37,966 bases of DNA. Source: Clostridia bacterium (GTDB taxonomy: Bacteria > Bacillota > Clostridia > Oscillospirales > Acutalibacteraceae). Both the position numbers and the translations under genes were made by a program. This document shows positions 22,408 through 30,880 of this stretch, piece after piece. The notes below the pieces were generated by a model. It was not told the DNA's origin. It did not search any database and saw only the letters and a program-made list of their open reading frames with translations. The first letter of the stretch is position 1. Each line of letters opens with the position of its first letter. Location of the stretch: NCBI GenBank assembly GCA_900771185.1, contig CAAGND010000276.1, forward strand, positions 1-37,966, written 5' to 3'.

Positions 22408-22744
22408 TGATATCCACCCGCTTGATCGCATATTGGACGACGTTCAGGCTCTTTGCGACCGCCTTGACGATATACTGATCCGTGCCGATATAAACCATCG
22501 AATTTTCGTTTATCGGGCATTCGGTGTCGTGTGTTATCATCGTGCGGTCGTAATCGAGCAGATTGCCGAACTGCTGTTGGGAATAATCTCCCTTGTTTGC
22601 CGACACCGAAATATTAAGCGCAGTTTTGTTGCTGTATTTCGGAGCAAACTCACCCGTCGCGCAGCCCGTTTCGTCCTTTATCTCAACGTTACCGAGATAC
22701 AACGCGTATTGCACTGTCATCTGATTTCGTTTCAGATCTCTCAT
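22388..22744 (-). CDS. Head closure protein
   Basis: A 118-residue protein beginning MRDLKRNQMTVQYALYLG. Its start overlaps the connector stop as TAATG. Order and size fit the head-tail stopper of siphophages; mostly beta. Confidence 0.7.
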   Translation of the reverse strand: MRDLKRNQMTVQYALYLGNVEIKDETGCATGEFAPKYSNKTALNISVSANKGDYSQQQFGNLLDYDRTMITHDTECPINENSMVYIGTDQYIVKAVAKSLNVVQYAIKRVDINEADNG

Positions 22745-23052
22745 TACAGCACCCTGCCTTTCGGCGTGACCTCCGAAAGAAGCTCCTCCGAAATCCACGC
22801 ATTTGAATAAGCGCGGCTCACGCCGTTTTCGCTGTGGCTTGTTTCTCCCTCCGCGCCCGCTTTGGCGTAGAGGTCAGCAGCTATGCGCAGCTGCAAGTCA
22901 AGGTACCTGCTTTCAAGCTCCTCGGGGAAATCCTCAAACGGATAGCGGCGGGCATTGATCGCCGCAGCCGCTGTTTCAAGCAGACTTTCCGCGTCCGCTT
23001 CGCTTATTTCCGGTATTCTCTGCCGGAGCTTTTCCGCCTGCGTCAGTGCCAT
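22744..23052 (-). CDS. Head-tail connector (gp6-like)
   Basis: A 102-residue helical protein beginning MALTQAEKLRQRIPEISEAD, a gp6-type adaptor bound to the portal. ATG 23052 follows GGAGGGTCAGACAG. It overlaps the preceding gene by 77 nt in another frame. Confidence 0.78.
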   Translation of the reverse strand: MALTQAEKLRQRIPEISEADAESLLETAAAAINARRYPFEDFPEELESRYLDLQLRIAADLYAKAGAEGETSHSENGVSRAYSNAWISEELLSEVTPKGRVL

Positions 23053-23242
23053 CTGTCTGACCCTCCGTTCCGGTCTGTGAGCCGTCCCCGCCGCCTGTGT
23101 CCTCGGGAACAACCTCATAGCCAAGTGCCGCCAGAACGTCAGCCGCAGCCTTATCGACATCGGCTGTGCCGTTCACGAACTCTGCGATGATATTGCCGCC
23201 GTTCATCACTACGCGGGATTTACCGTTCTGCTTAACTGTCAT
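22976..23242 (-). CDS. Small protein after major capsid
   Basis: An 88-residue protein: an ordered start with KQNGKSRVVMNGGNIIAEFV, then a low-complexity Gly/Thr/Asp tail ending in basic residues. The tail part is encoded by the 77 nt that also encode the start of the connector. Possibly a capsid decoration or adaptor protein. Confidence 0.6.
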   Translation of the reverse strand: MTVKQNGKSRVVMNGGNIIAEFVNGTADVDKAAADVLAALGYEVVPEDTGGGDGSQTGTEGQTDGTDAGGKAPAENTGNKRSGRGKSA

Positions 23243-23244
23243 TA

Positions 23245-24177
23245 TCAGCCTCCGAATACCAGCTTGCCGTGCAGCTTCTCGAAGCCGTAATCAAGACCTA
23301 TCTGACCGAACAGCTGATACTTCTCGGCAGCACCTGTCTTAGCCAGCGATTCAAGGAAGAAGTTGCCCTTGCCGGGAGTTATCTGCTCAACGGGGTGAAC
23401 CACCGCAGGATTGAACAGAAGCGCGGTATTCTTGGGCATTGTTCTTGCCATTGCGATACGGATTACGCCGTAATCGGTCATGAGGTTCTGAATATCAATA
23501 CCCGCCGTCTGAATGCCGGGAGTGGAATAACCGCTGCCCTCATAAGCCTCCGAGATAGCCGCCTTGATATCGGAGTTTACAAGCAGAATGTAGCCGTTGA
23601 TGTCAACATTGCTGTCATACACCGTCTTGAAAAACTTCTTCAGTACAGAACGGACAGTAGAGGAAGAAACCGCGCCGGTTTCGGTTACAGCGTTTGTCTT
23701 GATAGCCTCAAGAATGCCGCGGGTCTTGTTTACCTCGTCCTTTTTTGTCGCCTTGTTGTATGTGCCGTTGATGAAAGTGTACTCAATGTCGTTGCGGTTC
23801 TCCATCATAGCCGCTGCCGTCTGGAACTGAAGCTCGGACGCAGGATTACCCTGTGCGCCTGCAATGTTCGCGCCGGAAAGCTGTCCCATGTTGCTTTCCT
23901 TAGCGTAAGAAACCGCAATAGTACGCTGGAATATCTGTGTGACGTTGGTTTCCTGCTTGCGGGTGACGTTGGTCGGCTCGGGTGCGGTCAGCGAAGCAAG
24001 CTCGGAGATAGCCGGCTGAGAGGGAGTGCCGAGAACAAATTCCTGATTAGTCACAAACTCCACGGAGTCGGTGTATTTGGGAGCGCCGATAAGGTTCAGA
24101 AAAGGTGTGCTTGTTACGCTTGTTGTATAAAGCGCGCCGGAGTAATTCGGTAAGTCAAAATTCATGCCTACTGCCAT
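23245..24177 (-). CDS. Major capsid protein
   Basis: The 310-residue shell subunit, beginning MAVGMNFDLPNYSGALYTTS. It resembles the SU10/DUF5309 branch of the HK97 fold (segments TPFLNLIG, TRGILEAIKTNAV, NPAVVHPVEQI). It directly follows the scaffold gene, as in most siphophages. Confidence 0.88.
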   Translation of the reverse strand: MAVGMNFDLPNYSGALYTTSVTSTPFLNLIGAPKYTDSVEFVTNQEFVLGTPSQPAISELASLTAPEPTNVTRKQETNVTQIFQRTIAVSYAKESNMGQLSGANIAGAQGNPASELQFQTAAAMMENRNDIEYTFINGTYNKATKKDEVNKTRGILEAIKTNAVTETGAVSSSTVRSVLKKFFKTVYDSNVDINGYILLVNSDIKAAISEAYEGSGYSTPGIQTAGIDIQNLMTDYGVIRIAMARTMPKNTALLFNPAVVHPVEQITPGKGNFFLESLAKTGAAEKYQLFGQIGLDYGFEKLHGKLVFGG

Positions 24178-24180
24178 AGA

Positions 24181-24762
24181 TTAACCTCCTATTTTGGTCT
24201 GCGCGGCTCTCAGCCCGTCTACTGCCTGAATGATATCAAGCACAGAACCGCCGTTCACCGCTTTGTTGTAGGTCTGCTGAGCTGCCGCCGCGTCGGTGGG
24301 AGGAACTACTCCCGGCGCAGGAGGAGGTGTCTGCATTGCCTCCTGCTTTGCCGCCGCAGCCGCAGCAGCAGCATTTGCGGAAAATGCTTTTATGAGGTTG
24401 TCGGCAAATTCAAGGGATTTGCTCTCGTCGTCGGAAACGATACTGTCAAGCAGAGAAGAATAACTCTCTTCCTTAATTCCCGCTTCAACGAACTTCGCCT
24501 GTACCTTTGTTCGGTTAAGCAGGCGGGAGTTTTCGAGAACCTTCTGCTCTGCTTCCTTGATAAGCTTGTCAAGCTTTTCCTGCTCGGTCAGCTTTGCAGC
24601 CTGTTCCTTGTCGTACTTGTCAGCCTTATCCTTGTAAGCGCTGAACTTGTCCTCGGTCGCCTTTGCTTTTGCGTTGACCTCGTCATGGTGCTTTGACAGC
24701 ACTGCCGATAACTGTTCGTCCGTAATGTCGGGCATTATCGCCCTGAGCTCATCTCTTGTCAT
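24181..24762 (-). CDS. Capsid scaffolding protein
   Basis: A 193-residue, highly charged coiled-coil protein (residues ~20-85) with an Ala-rich run (AAAAAAAA near 130) and a Pro-rich linker. This is the usual DUF4355-like scaffold pattern, placed just before the capsid gene. Confidence 0.85.
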   Translation of the reverse strand: MTRDELRAIMPDITDEQLSAVLSKHHDEVNAKAKATEDKFSAYKDKADKYDKEQAAKLTEQEKLDKLIKEAEQKVLENSRLLNRTKVQAKFVEAGIKEESYSSLLDSIVSDDESKSLEFADNLIKAFSANAAAAAAAAKQEAMQTPPPAPGVVPPTDAAAAQQTYNKAVNGGSVLDIIQAVDGLRAAQTKIGG

Positions 24763-24819
24763 GTCATAAACCTCCTGTTACACTGCGTGACGCCGCAGCA
24801 GCGAATTTCTCTTATATGC

Positions 24820-24857
24820 AAAAGAGCCGCTCTGTTCGTGATGAACAAAACGGCTCT
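24820..24857 (-). terminator. Terminator T2
   Basis: On the minus strand, AGAGCCG pairs with CGGCTCT, followed by TTTTGCAT; a second AGAGCC lies just upstream. It resembles T1 and T3 and separates the MuF-like and scaffold genes. Confidence 0.8.
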
Positions 24858-24879
24858 AAGGCTCTGAAATATTAAATTT

Positions 24880-25554
24880 TTACAGATATTGCACCGTACA
24901 GCGGCAGTTTACTATCTCTGCCGCGCTCGCTCCGAGAGAAGTGTCGCACGGGAACATCATTCGTGAACCGCCTATAATAAACGGCTCGTCTATCGCGACG
25001 GTCTGACCTGCTGCTTCCCTGTGAGTTTGCCGCACACGATTATCACCGAAAGTTTTCCACCGCTTTCTTGTTTTACCCTTGCTTACTGCGGAATGCATGA
25101 GAGCAAGGTTTCCGATAGCGTTTACTTCCGTTCTCGATGTGGTAAGAATGCGGTCATAAATGGGAGGAGCATTGCCTTTAAGATCTGTTTCGGGTATCCA
25201 TTCGGCAAGCTCCCGCGAATGCTTGTAAGCCCATGGAACAACACCTTTAACATTACCCTCACCAAGCAATGCGAGGTACTGCGGATAATATTTCGTGAAA
25301 AACAAGATATATCCCCTTGCTAACTCGGCGGCAGCCGCAGCATAAAGCGCCGCAGCACCGTCAAGCTCGTTATTAAGGAGAGTATTTATGTTTTGAACGG
25401 TATCATAATATTTTAGAAGAAGTTTCTGCAAATCAGCCGCCATGACTACCCGCAGCTTCTTTTCCTCCGATGAGATGTCCATTTCGCCGAAGAAGATAAT
25501 GTTCAGCTTGTCGACTTCCGCAAGACTACTCGCTCTTTGTTCCATCTTCCGCAC
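24880..25554 (-). CDS. Mu F-like minor head protein
   Basis: The 224-residue SPP1 gp7/Mu F-type protein made with the portal, injected or needed for head assembly. A helical N-terminus is followed by the signature KRWKTFGDNRVRQTHREAAG and a C-terminal NCRCTVQYL. The start overlaps the portal end by 29 nt. Confidence 0.88.
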   Translation of the reverse strand: MRKMEQRASSLAEVDKLNIIFFGEMDISSEEKKLRVVMAADLQKLLLKYYDTVQNINTLLNNELDGAAALYAAAAAELARGYILFFTKYYPQYLALLGEGNVKGVVPWAYKHSRELAEWIPETDLKGNAPPIYDRILTTSRTEVNAIGNLALMHSAVSKGKTRKRWKTFGDNRVRQTHREAAGQTVAIDEPFIIGGSRMMFPCDTSLGASAAEIVNCRCTVQYL

Positions 25555-27037
25555 CGCCTGTCAGCCGCTTGAATATCTCATCAAATTCATCATTGCCGTC
25601 GGGAACATCGGCGGGAGTTTCTTCCGCGCCGTTCATATCGTCCTGCTGCTTCCATTTTGCAAGATATTCCTCACTTTCAACATATACCTGTTGAGGATCG
25701 GAATAAAGACCGCAGTTTTCAATGGCAATGCGCGGGTGTATGCCCGCTTCAAGCTGATTTTGCAGCCCTTGCGTCTTTGTCAGCAGATTATCCGTCTTAT
25801 TGCGCGTGAACTTGATATCTATATCGTCAGCCGAAAGATTTACAAAATCCTCGGGCTTGGTCGATGTCGTTTCAACCGTTTTTATTATCCGCAGAACATT
25901 TTCGATAAACAGCTTTTCGCTTTCATCGAATGACTGCTCAAACGACTTTGCCGCCGCTTCCGCCTGCGTCCAGCCCTCGCCGATAATGAGAGCCTGTCCG
26001 GTGTTTCCGCCTGCCGAAGCCTTGCGGTCGGGAACAGCGGCTATCTGCAGCATTTTCTGGTAGAGGTCATCGGCATATATCTGTGACTGCTGCTGGTCGA
26101 GAACGCTTTGAAGCATTTGGATATTTGCAGGCATATTCGGAGAGGATTTAGTGCATATGCCGCCTTTCTGAGAAAGCTCGTTAAACTGCTCCTCTTCGAT
26201 TTCAACATTGTTGAACCATATAAGCGACTGCACCTGCTGTTCTATGCCGTCGGCGCGGTTTGACTCAATATTATTAAGCTCGTCGATGATCTCCATTACT
26301 GTTTCAAAACAGCCCTGCCGAGTTGGGTTAGCCCAGTATTCAACGACGGGATTATACGAGATATCACCGCTCTTAATAATTTTATCGTCCTCAAACTGCC
26401 AGTAGTGCGTGTCCGAATAAACCGTCATATGCTTTTTCGGAAGCTCTGTAACATTTTCGGGCATATCATCATAGCTGTATATGACCGAAAGCAGCACACG
26501 CCTGCTGAAATCGTTCGCGCGTATCGTGAACGTATTGCGCGGGTCGCATACATAGGTTTCAAGCTTTTTGTCGTTGTAAAGCGTTATCCTCTGCGCAACT
26601 CCGCATATGTAAAGCCACTGAGCAAGCTCCCTGTCCCTGCCGGATTTGCTCATCTTATACATGAGCTTGTTAAGCGCGGCTATGCTGTTATCGTCGGCAG
26701 CGTTTGCGGTGTCATCTATCGTATCTTTCCCGCGATAAACATACTGGACAGGCTCTCCGAAAGTAAAACCTACCTTGAAATTGGTTATCTCGGCAGCATG
26801 GTTTATTACTACCTTGTTGCATATTTCGGGTCTGATTTCCTTTACACGGTCGAGTATATCCATGCGCCCGCGATAATAGTTGTACAAACGCTGTATATCA
26901 TACACATTTGACAAGTGAACAGACATTGCGCGGTCAACTATCTGCTTTACATTTTCGTTTGTAAAATTCCGCTCGGAAGTGAAAATACACTGCCTGCCAT
27001 AACTGCGCGGAAATGCAGTCTTATTGTTTCCCGTCAT
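25526..27037 (-). CDS. Portal protein (SPP1 gp6 type)
   Basis: The 503-residue ring protein through which DNA enters and leaves. The GFTFGEPVQYVYRG region, the DRKASAGGNTGQALI segment and an acidic C-terminus fit the SPP1-like family and its usual length. AAAGGAAAGAC precedes the ATG, which overlaps the Com-like stop. Confidence 0.92.
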   Translation of the reverse strand: MTGNNKTAFPRSYGRQCIFTSERNFTNENVKQIVDRAMSVHLSNVYDIQRLYNYYRGRMDILDRVKEIRPEICNKVVINHAAEITNFKVGFTFGEPVQYVYRGKDTIDDTANAADDNSIAALNKLMYKMSKSGRDRELAQWLYICGVAQRITLYNDKKLETYVCDPRNTFTIRANDFSRRVLLSVIYSYDDMPENVTELPKKHMTVYSDTHYWQFEDDKIIKSGDISYNPVVEYWANPTRQGCFETVMEIIDELNNIESNRADGIEQQVQSLIWFNNVEIEEEQFNELSQKGGICTKSSPNMPANIQMLQSVLDQQQSQIYADDLYQKMLQIAAVPDRKASAGGNTGQALIIGEGWTQAEAAAKSFEQSFDESEKLFIENVLRIIKTVETTSTKPEDFVNLSADDIDIKFTRNKTDNLLTKTQGLQNQLEAGIHPRIAIENCGLYSDPQQVYVESEEYLAKWKQQDDMNGAEETPADVPDGNDEFDEIFKRLTGGAEDGTKSE

Positions 27038-27171
27038 GTCTTTCCTTTCAGTGTGAGTGTTTTCGGCTCATGACAAGTCTTGCAATAAGCCTTTATCGTT
27101 CCGTTCGCGGTCTTGGCGGCGTCAAACAGCCATTTTCCGCATTTAGGGCAGCATATTTTGACAAACTCCAA
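27034..27171 (-). CDS. Com-like zinc finger protein (45 aa)
   Basis: A small protein with CCPKCGKWLF...YCKTCHEPK, the four-cysteine pattern of phage Mu Com, which controls translation of a downstream gene. The best start is TTG 27171 with AGGAAG 8 nt upstream; an in-frame GTG lies at 27180. The stop overlaps the portal ATG by 4 nt. Confidence 0.75.
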   Translation of the reverse strand: MEFVKICCPKCGKWLFDAAKTANGTIKAYCKTCHEPKTLTLKGKT

Positions 27172-27534
27172 TCCGCTCACTTCCTTTTACTCAATCATAT
27201 CACATACGCTGCAATTTGTAACTGTAGACTTTTCTCACCTTACGCAGCCCGCAGCTGCTGCCGAGAGCCGCGTCAGGAGGAAGAGTTAAAGGCGGCGGTG
27301 GGATTTGCACCCAGCGGGAGCGGTAGTTCAAGCCGTTCCTTTTGTCACGTTACGCCGCCGAGGTTCGGAAGGAGCGGAGTTGCACCGCCCTTTACAGCGA
27401 CTGCGCCCTCCGATAAAGCGCAGGGAGAAAGGACAAGCCCCTGCGCATATGTCAGCCCCGGTTCGTTGCTGCTCCCCGCGGCTTTTACTCTGTATCGCAC
27501 GCGTGCATTATAAAAACACACGCGTGCATTTAAT
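27172..27534 (-). other. Structured non-coding leader before portal
   Basis: There is no credible gene in ~360 nt, unusual in this dense genome. On the minus strand it holds an 8-bp hairpin GCGCAGGG/CCCTGCGC and a long-range GGCGGCG/CGCCGCC pair enclosing a T-arm-like GGGTGCAAATCCC. A second TGCAACT loop is closed by GCGG/CCGC. It looks like a folded leader RNA or tRNA-derived remnant, but no known class fits. Confidence 0.5.
27497..27527 (-). promoter_or_regulatory. Possible late promoter with paired palindromes
   Basis: TATAAT on the minus strand (27507-27512) is flanked by GCACGCGTGC (27497-27506, a perfect palindrome) and ACACGCGTGC (27518-27527), 21 bp apart. No good -35 is visible, so activation by a bound protein is plausible. 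It would produce the structured leader and portal transcript. Confidence 0.55.
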
Positions 27535-27717
27535 TCATCTGCGCTTTATGGCCTGCATGATAAGATGTGCGTTTTCGTCGGACAGCGCCCGGTAATGTCT
27601 GCACTTTTCGCATTTCCTCTTTCGGCAGCTTCCGTTGATACCGCACTTATGATAAGCACAGTAATATTTCGGCTTTTTGCTTGTGAGCTTTCCGAAGAGA
27701 AGCAGGTATTTTATCAT
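27535..27717 (-). CDS. Small cysteine-rich protein
   Basis: A 60-residue, very basic protein with CAYHKCGINGSCRKRKCEKCRHYR, probably a zinc-binding nucleic-acid protein. It starts 5 nt after the terminase stop with GGTGATGAT before the ATG. Its function is unknown. Confidence 0.65.
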   Translation of the reverse strand: MIKYLLLFGKLTSKKPKYYCAYHKCGINGSCRKRKCEKCRHYRALSDENAHLIMQAIKRR

Positions 27718-27721
27718 ATCA

Positions 27722-29350
27722 TCACCATCTGCGCTCTAGTATCTGTACTGTCGATAAACCATTAAAACGGTAATCCATCGCCATTGCAAGACTGTCGGGC
27801 GCGTCATCGTGCTGTTTCTTTGCGTCTATTGACACACGGCAAAGCTCGTTCATTGCCTTGTCGTACATCTCGCCCCGCCCTTTGTCCGAGCGAAACACAA
27901 GTTTAGCCTTGATGTCTGTCGCCCATCTGACGATCTTATCCATCTTGCTTGATTTGGTGGACGCACGCTGACTCTGTATCGACATTTTATATCCGCGCTC
28001 TTTGAGAGCCTTGTCAATTTCCTCGGCATATTCGGTACCGCCGACGTTAGCTTCAAATCTTGCCCGAGCAACATTGTTGCGCACATATGCCGAGCAGACA
28101 AGCGGCTGTGTCACCAGCTTATCTCCCGCCGAAAACACCCAATCATGCACATACCCGGTATCTCCGAACCAGTAAATAACGGGTGCAGACAGACTATCGC
28201 CGCCGCCCCACGCAACATCGACTACCGACATAATGTCACAATTCCCGTCCGGCAGAACGCCGTTGTAATATTGCAGCTCATCACGCTCAAACAGCAGACC
28301 TTCGCGCACATAAGGGTCTCCCATATACTTGCAAGACCATGTGCAGGGGTCAATGCTTGATTTCATGTCCCGATAGTATTCGGTCGAAAACCCCAAACCG
28401 TATGGATAATTGAAATTGCTCTCGCCGTTTTCGTTAAGCGCGGGAATAACGGTAAATCTTGCTTTCGGATCATCGGCGTACTGCTCCTGCAATCGCCCGA
28501 TAACATCTCCGACCGCCCACCGTGTGCCAATGTGAAGTTCTATTGCTCCGTCTTTCTTACGGTCCTTTAACTGGTTAAGATAAGCGTCGTATTTGTTCTG
28601 CAAGCGCTGCGGATTAAGCGCTTCTTCCAGATCCTCAATGATATCGTCAACATAAAGCAGATTGCCGACCTCAACTGCGCCTGTCAGCGTACCTGTTACC
28701 GAACGGCAGGTCAGAGTAGGAAATCTCCGCTTGTGGTTTATCGAAATGCTTTCGTCCTCGGAGGACACAGCAACAACGGCTGCTTTCGGGAAAACGTCGT
28801 GCCACAGATAATCTTCGGAATTAAGAATGTCAAGGCACTCCTTGAAAAAGCCCTTCGTCAGCTTATCCGAATGTCCCGACATTACATTTGCCTTGTCGGG
28901 TTCGCGACCCATTAACCATGTGACATAGAATATCCCAAGTGTTGATTTGCCTACGCGAGGAGGCAGAGATATTGTCAGCAAGTCAATTTTACCGTCCGCC
29001 AAATCCTGCAAATCGTCAACAACAGGCTTCAGAACATTCATTCGCGGCACATAGAATTTCTTCTGCGGCTCTCTGTCCCATTCCACATAAAGCAAATAGT
29101 AGTGAAACAGGTGAGGAGCGAGCGCCAATGCCGCTTTTTTTGCTGTTTCGTAAAATTTTATAGCAAGGCTTTGGTCTGACCGCGCAAATTTTACTTTAAG
29201 GCGGGAAGCAGCGTCGTATATCCTCTCATAATGCGGGCGAGCCTTTTCAAAGTCTTTTTCGAGCCGAACAGTGTCAAAGTACAGCGCGAGATTATCATAT
29301 TGAGTTATGTCGCGTTTTTCCGCGCGCCTGATAAGCTCTGCTGTTTCCAT
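27722..29350 (-). CDS. terL: Terminase large subunit
   Basis: The 542-residue packaging motor and nuclease. Walker A lies near residues 130-137 (PPRVGKST) and Walker B near 231-236 (LLYVDD). Nuclease acidic residues begin at D378 (SVVDVAWGGGDS), with DDAPDSLAMAMDY near the end. ATG 29350 follows GGGAGGAAT; the longer frame to 29443 only reads through the T3 leader. It is separated from terS by the accessory island. Confidence 0.95.
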   Translation of the reverse strand: METAELIRRAEKRDITQYDNLALYFDTVRLEKDFEKARPHYERIYDAASRLKVKFARSDQSLAIKFYETAKKAALALAPHLFHYYLLYVEWDREPQKKFYVPRMNVLKPVVDDLQDLADGKIDLLTISLPPRVGKSTLGIFYVTWLMGREPDKANVMSGHSDKLTKGFFKECLDILNSEDYLWHDVFPKAAVVAVSSEDESISINHKRRFPTLTCRSVTGTLTGAVEVGNLLYVDDIIEDLEEALNPQRLQNKYDAYLNQLKDRKKDGAIELHIGTRWAVGDVIGRLQEQYADDPKARFTVIPALNENGESNFNYPYGLGFSTEYYRDMKSSIDPCTWSCKYMGDPYVREGLLFERDELQYYNGVLPDGNCDIMSVVDVAWGGGDSLSAPVIYWFGDTGYVHDWVFSAGDKLVTQPLVCSAYVRNNVARARFEANVGGTEYAEEIDKALKERGYKMSIQSQRASTKSSKMDKIVRWATDIKAKLVFRSDKGRGEMYDKAMNELCRVSIDAKKQHDDAPDSLAMAMDYRFNGLSTVQILERRW

Positions 29351-29365
29351 ATTCCTCCCGAAAAT

Positions 29366-29413
29366 AAAAAAGAGCCACTCCGACCGAAAACGTTCAAAAT
29401 GGCTCAAGGCTCT
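29366..29413 (-). terminator. Terminator / attenuator T3 in terL leader
   Basis: On the minus strand, AGAGCC-TTGAGCCA is followed by TGGCTCT and TTTTTT. Either upstream GAGCC copy can pair with GGCTC, so two alternative stems exist. It lies between an exact promoter and the terL ribosome site, so most transcripts should stop before terL. Confidence 0.8.
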
Positions 29414-29434
29414 GAAAATATTCTGTTTGTTTTG

Positions 29435-29463
29435 ATTATACACGGAATTGTCGTCCGTGTCAA
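29435..29463 (-). promoter_or_regulatory. Exact-consensus promoter of terL with operator
   Basis: On the minus strand: TTGACA (29458-29463), 17-nt spacer, TATAAT (29435-29440). Perfect inverted arms ACACGGA/TCCGTGT (29440-29446, 29454-29460) fill the spacer edges, so a dimeric regulator probably binds between -35 and -10. Confidence 0.88.
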
Positions 29464-29487
29464 TAGTTTTCCGAAAAGACTACAGTT

Positions 29488-30063
29488 TTAACAGGCGGAC
29501 TTTCTTTCGGCAAGGTGTATGCGGAAAGTGCTGTACGCCATTCCTAGCTCCTTTGCCGCCGCGCTTGCGGATATCTCCCCCGATATCACGCGCTTGTACA
29601 CGTCATCGGGTATCTCCCTGCGCGGTCTGCCTACGCGCCAGTTAGGGTCAGCCGCAGCCGCAGCTTCTTTTCCCGCCTGTGTGCGTTCAAGAATTGTCGC
29701 ACGCTCAAATTCGGCAAATGCAAGCAGATTTGTCACGATAAGCCGCCCCATCGGCGTATCCTCAACAAGCCCCATGTTCATGATGTGCACTTTAACGCCC
29801 TTGTCAAGCAGAGAAGTGATGTAGTTAAGCCCGTGCTGAACCGACCTCGCGAACCTGTCCAGCTTGCAGACAACAAGGGTATCCCCGCGCTGAAGCTTTC
29901 CGACAAGCTCGTCAAACAGCGGACGCTCCTTTGCCCCCGAATACGCTTCCTGCACTATATGCGCGCCCGGATAGGCATTGAGTATCTCGCGCTTCTGTTC
30001 CTCGAGAGAAGTTCCGTATCTCTGCTGCCCTTTTGAGGATACTCGGCAATAGCCGTAAATCAC
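29488..30063 (-). CDS. Small serine recombinase (resolvase/invertase)
   Basis: The 191-residue protein has a catalytic domain with YCRVSS (S9 nucleophile region), KLDRFARS and FAEFERATILERT. A C-terminal HTH follows (ISASAAAKELGMAYSTFRIHL). The length matches Tn3-type resolvases and Gin-like invertases. The GTG start has GGAGGG 6 nt upstream. Next to a toxin-antitoxin module it may resolve genome multimers; a DNA-inversion or remnant-transposon role is also possible. Confidence 0.88.
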   Translation of the reverse strand: MIYGYCRVSSKGQQRYGTSLEEQKREILNAYPGAHIVQEAYSGAKERPLFDELVGKLQRGDTLVVCKLDRFARSVQHGLNYITSLLDKGVKVHIMNMGLVEDTPMGRLIVTNLLAFAEFERATILERTQAGKEAAAAADPNWRVGRPRREIPDDVYKRVISGEISASAAAKELGMAYSTFRIHLAERKSAC

Positions 30064-30075
30064 TGTGTTCCCTCC

Positions 30076-30294
30076 TTACTCGTACTTGTCGAGATTATCC
30101 CAGTCGATTTCATCTTCCGGAATAAATCCGCTGTGCTCGGCGCGCTCTATCTGTTCGCGCTCCTGCGGCGTAGTCTTGGTAAAATCTCCGTCCCACGCAA
30201 GAACTACCCTTTTGACAAACTCGTAGACAATCTGTTGTTCGCTGTCGGGGAGCAGCTCAAGCATTGTGTCGATTTCCTTTTGCAAAGCAGACAT
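30076..30294 (-). CDS. RelB-like antitoxin
   Basis: A 72-residue acidic protein beginning MSALQKEIDTMLELLPDSEQQ and ending PEDEIDWDNLDKYE, as in small antitoxins paired with RelE/ParE toxins in Clostridia. It follows the toxin gene by 11 nt. A helical N-terminus and disordered acidic tail fit toxin wrapping. Confidence 0.65.
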   Translation of the reverse strand: MSALQKEIDTMLELLPDSEQQIVYEFVKRVVLAWDGDFTKTTPQEREQIERAEHSGFIPEDEIDWDNLDKYE

Positions 30295-30305
30295 AAAATC
30301 ACTCC

Positions 30306-30566
30306 TTACTTGTAAATATCGCCGCGAGAGCCGATGTCAATTATTAGAAGAATTTCAATCTCGCCCTCGTTGTCGTATCTGAATATTATGCGGAATTTCC
30401 CGACCCTTAACCGCATTCGCCCGTCACTGTATCCCTGCATGACCTTAATGTCACCAACGGCAGGCTTAAACGTAAGGCCCTCAATCGCGGAACGTATCCT
30501 CTGCACAACAGACTTTTCGGACTTTGCGAGAAATTTCAGGCTGTCTTTGGAATAAACGATTTTCAC
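30306..30566 (-). CDS. RelE/ParE-family toxin
   Basis: An 86-residue protein with the RelE/ParE fold pattern: KFLAKSEKSVVQRI, then RLRVGKFRIIFRYD and LLIIDIGSRGDIY at the end, the last a family hallmark. GTG 30566 is chosen because GGGGAGGGG lies 4 nt upstream; the longer frame is less likely. It starts 1 nt after the HTH gene. Confidence 0.85.
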   Translation of the reverse strand: MKIVYSKDSLKFLAKSEKSVVQRIRSAIEGLTFKPAVGDIKVMQGYSDGRMRLRVGKFRIIFRYDNEGEIEILLIIDIGSRGDIYK

Positions 30567-30567
30567 G

Positions 30568-30858
30568 TTACCCCTCCCCAATGTCATTTGCGCGCTTGTT
30601 TGCTTTTCCCCGCCCGTCGGGAAGCCCGCTCGGCTCAAGCACTATCGCGCCGTCCTTGCGCTTGCCCTGCGTTTTGGGCTGAACTACTACCTCGTAGCCG
30701 AGTTTATCAAGCCACTGAACTAACATTTCAGCAGACAACCTCGCTTTGAGAGCATTACCGACCGTGCCCTGTGATTTATAGCCCATAAGCTCAGCAAGCC
30801 TCGATTGAGTTGTCCTTGTTTCTCTAAGCACTTCTTTAACAGTATCGGATATAATCAT
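30568..30858 (-). CDS. XRE-type regulator of toxin-antitoxin operon
   Basis: A 96-residue protein with the HTH TTQSRLAELMGYKSQGTVGN and a basic, disordered C-terminal tail. First gene of a three-gene operon HTH-toxin-antitoxin (compare paaR-paaA-parE systems). It probably binds the ATCGAATA-type repeats in its own promoter, which also occur at the ArdA promoter. Confidence 0.8.
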   Translation of the reverse strand: MIISDTVKEVLRETRTTQSRLAELMGYKSQGTVGNALKARLSAEMLVQWLDKLGYEVVVQPKTQGKRKDGAIVLEPSGLPDGRGKANKRANDIGEG

Positions 30859-30880
30859 TTGCTTCTCCCTCCAAGATAAA

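Noticed and set aside
23269..24153. 294-codon plus-strand ORF opposite the capsid gene
   Set aside because: Antisense shadow of the major capsid gene; no start signals.
27290..27360. Minus-strand tRNA between GGCGGCG and CGCCGCC
   Set aside because: The T-arm has a mismatch and lacks TTC, and the anticodon region is about four nt too short for a normal tRNA.
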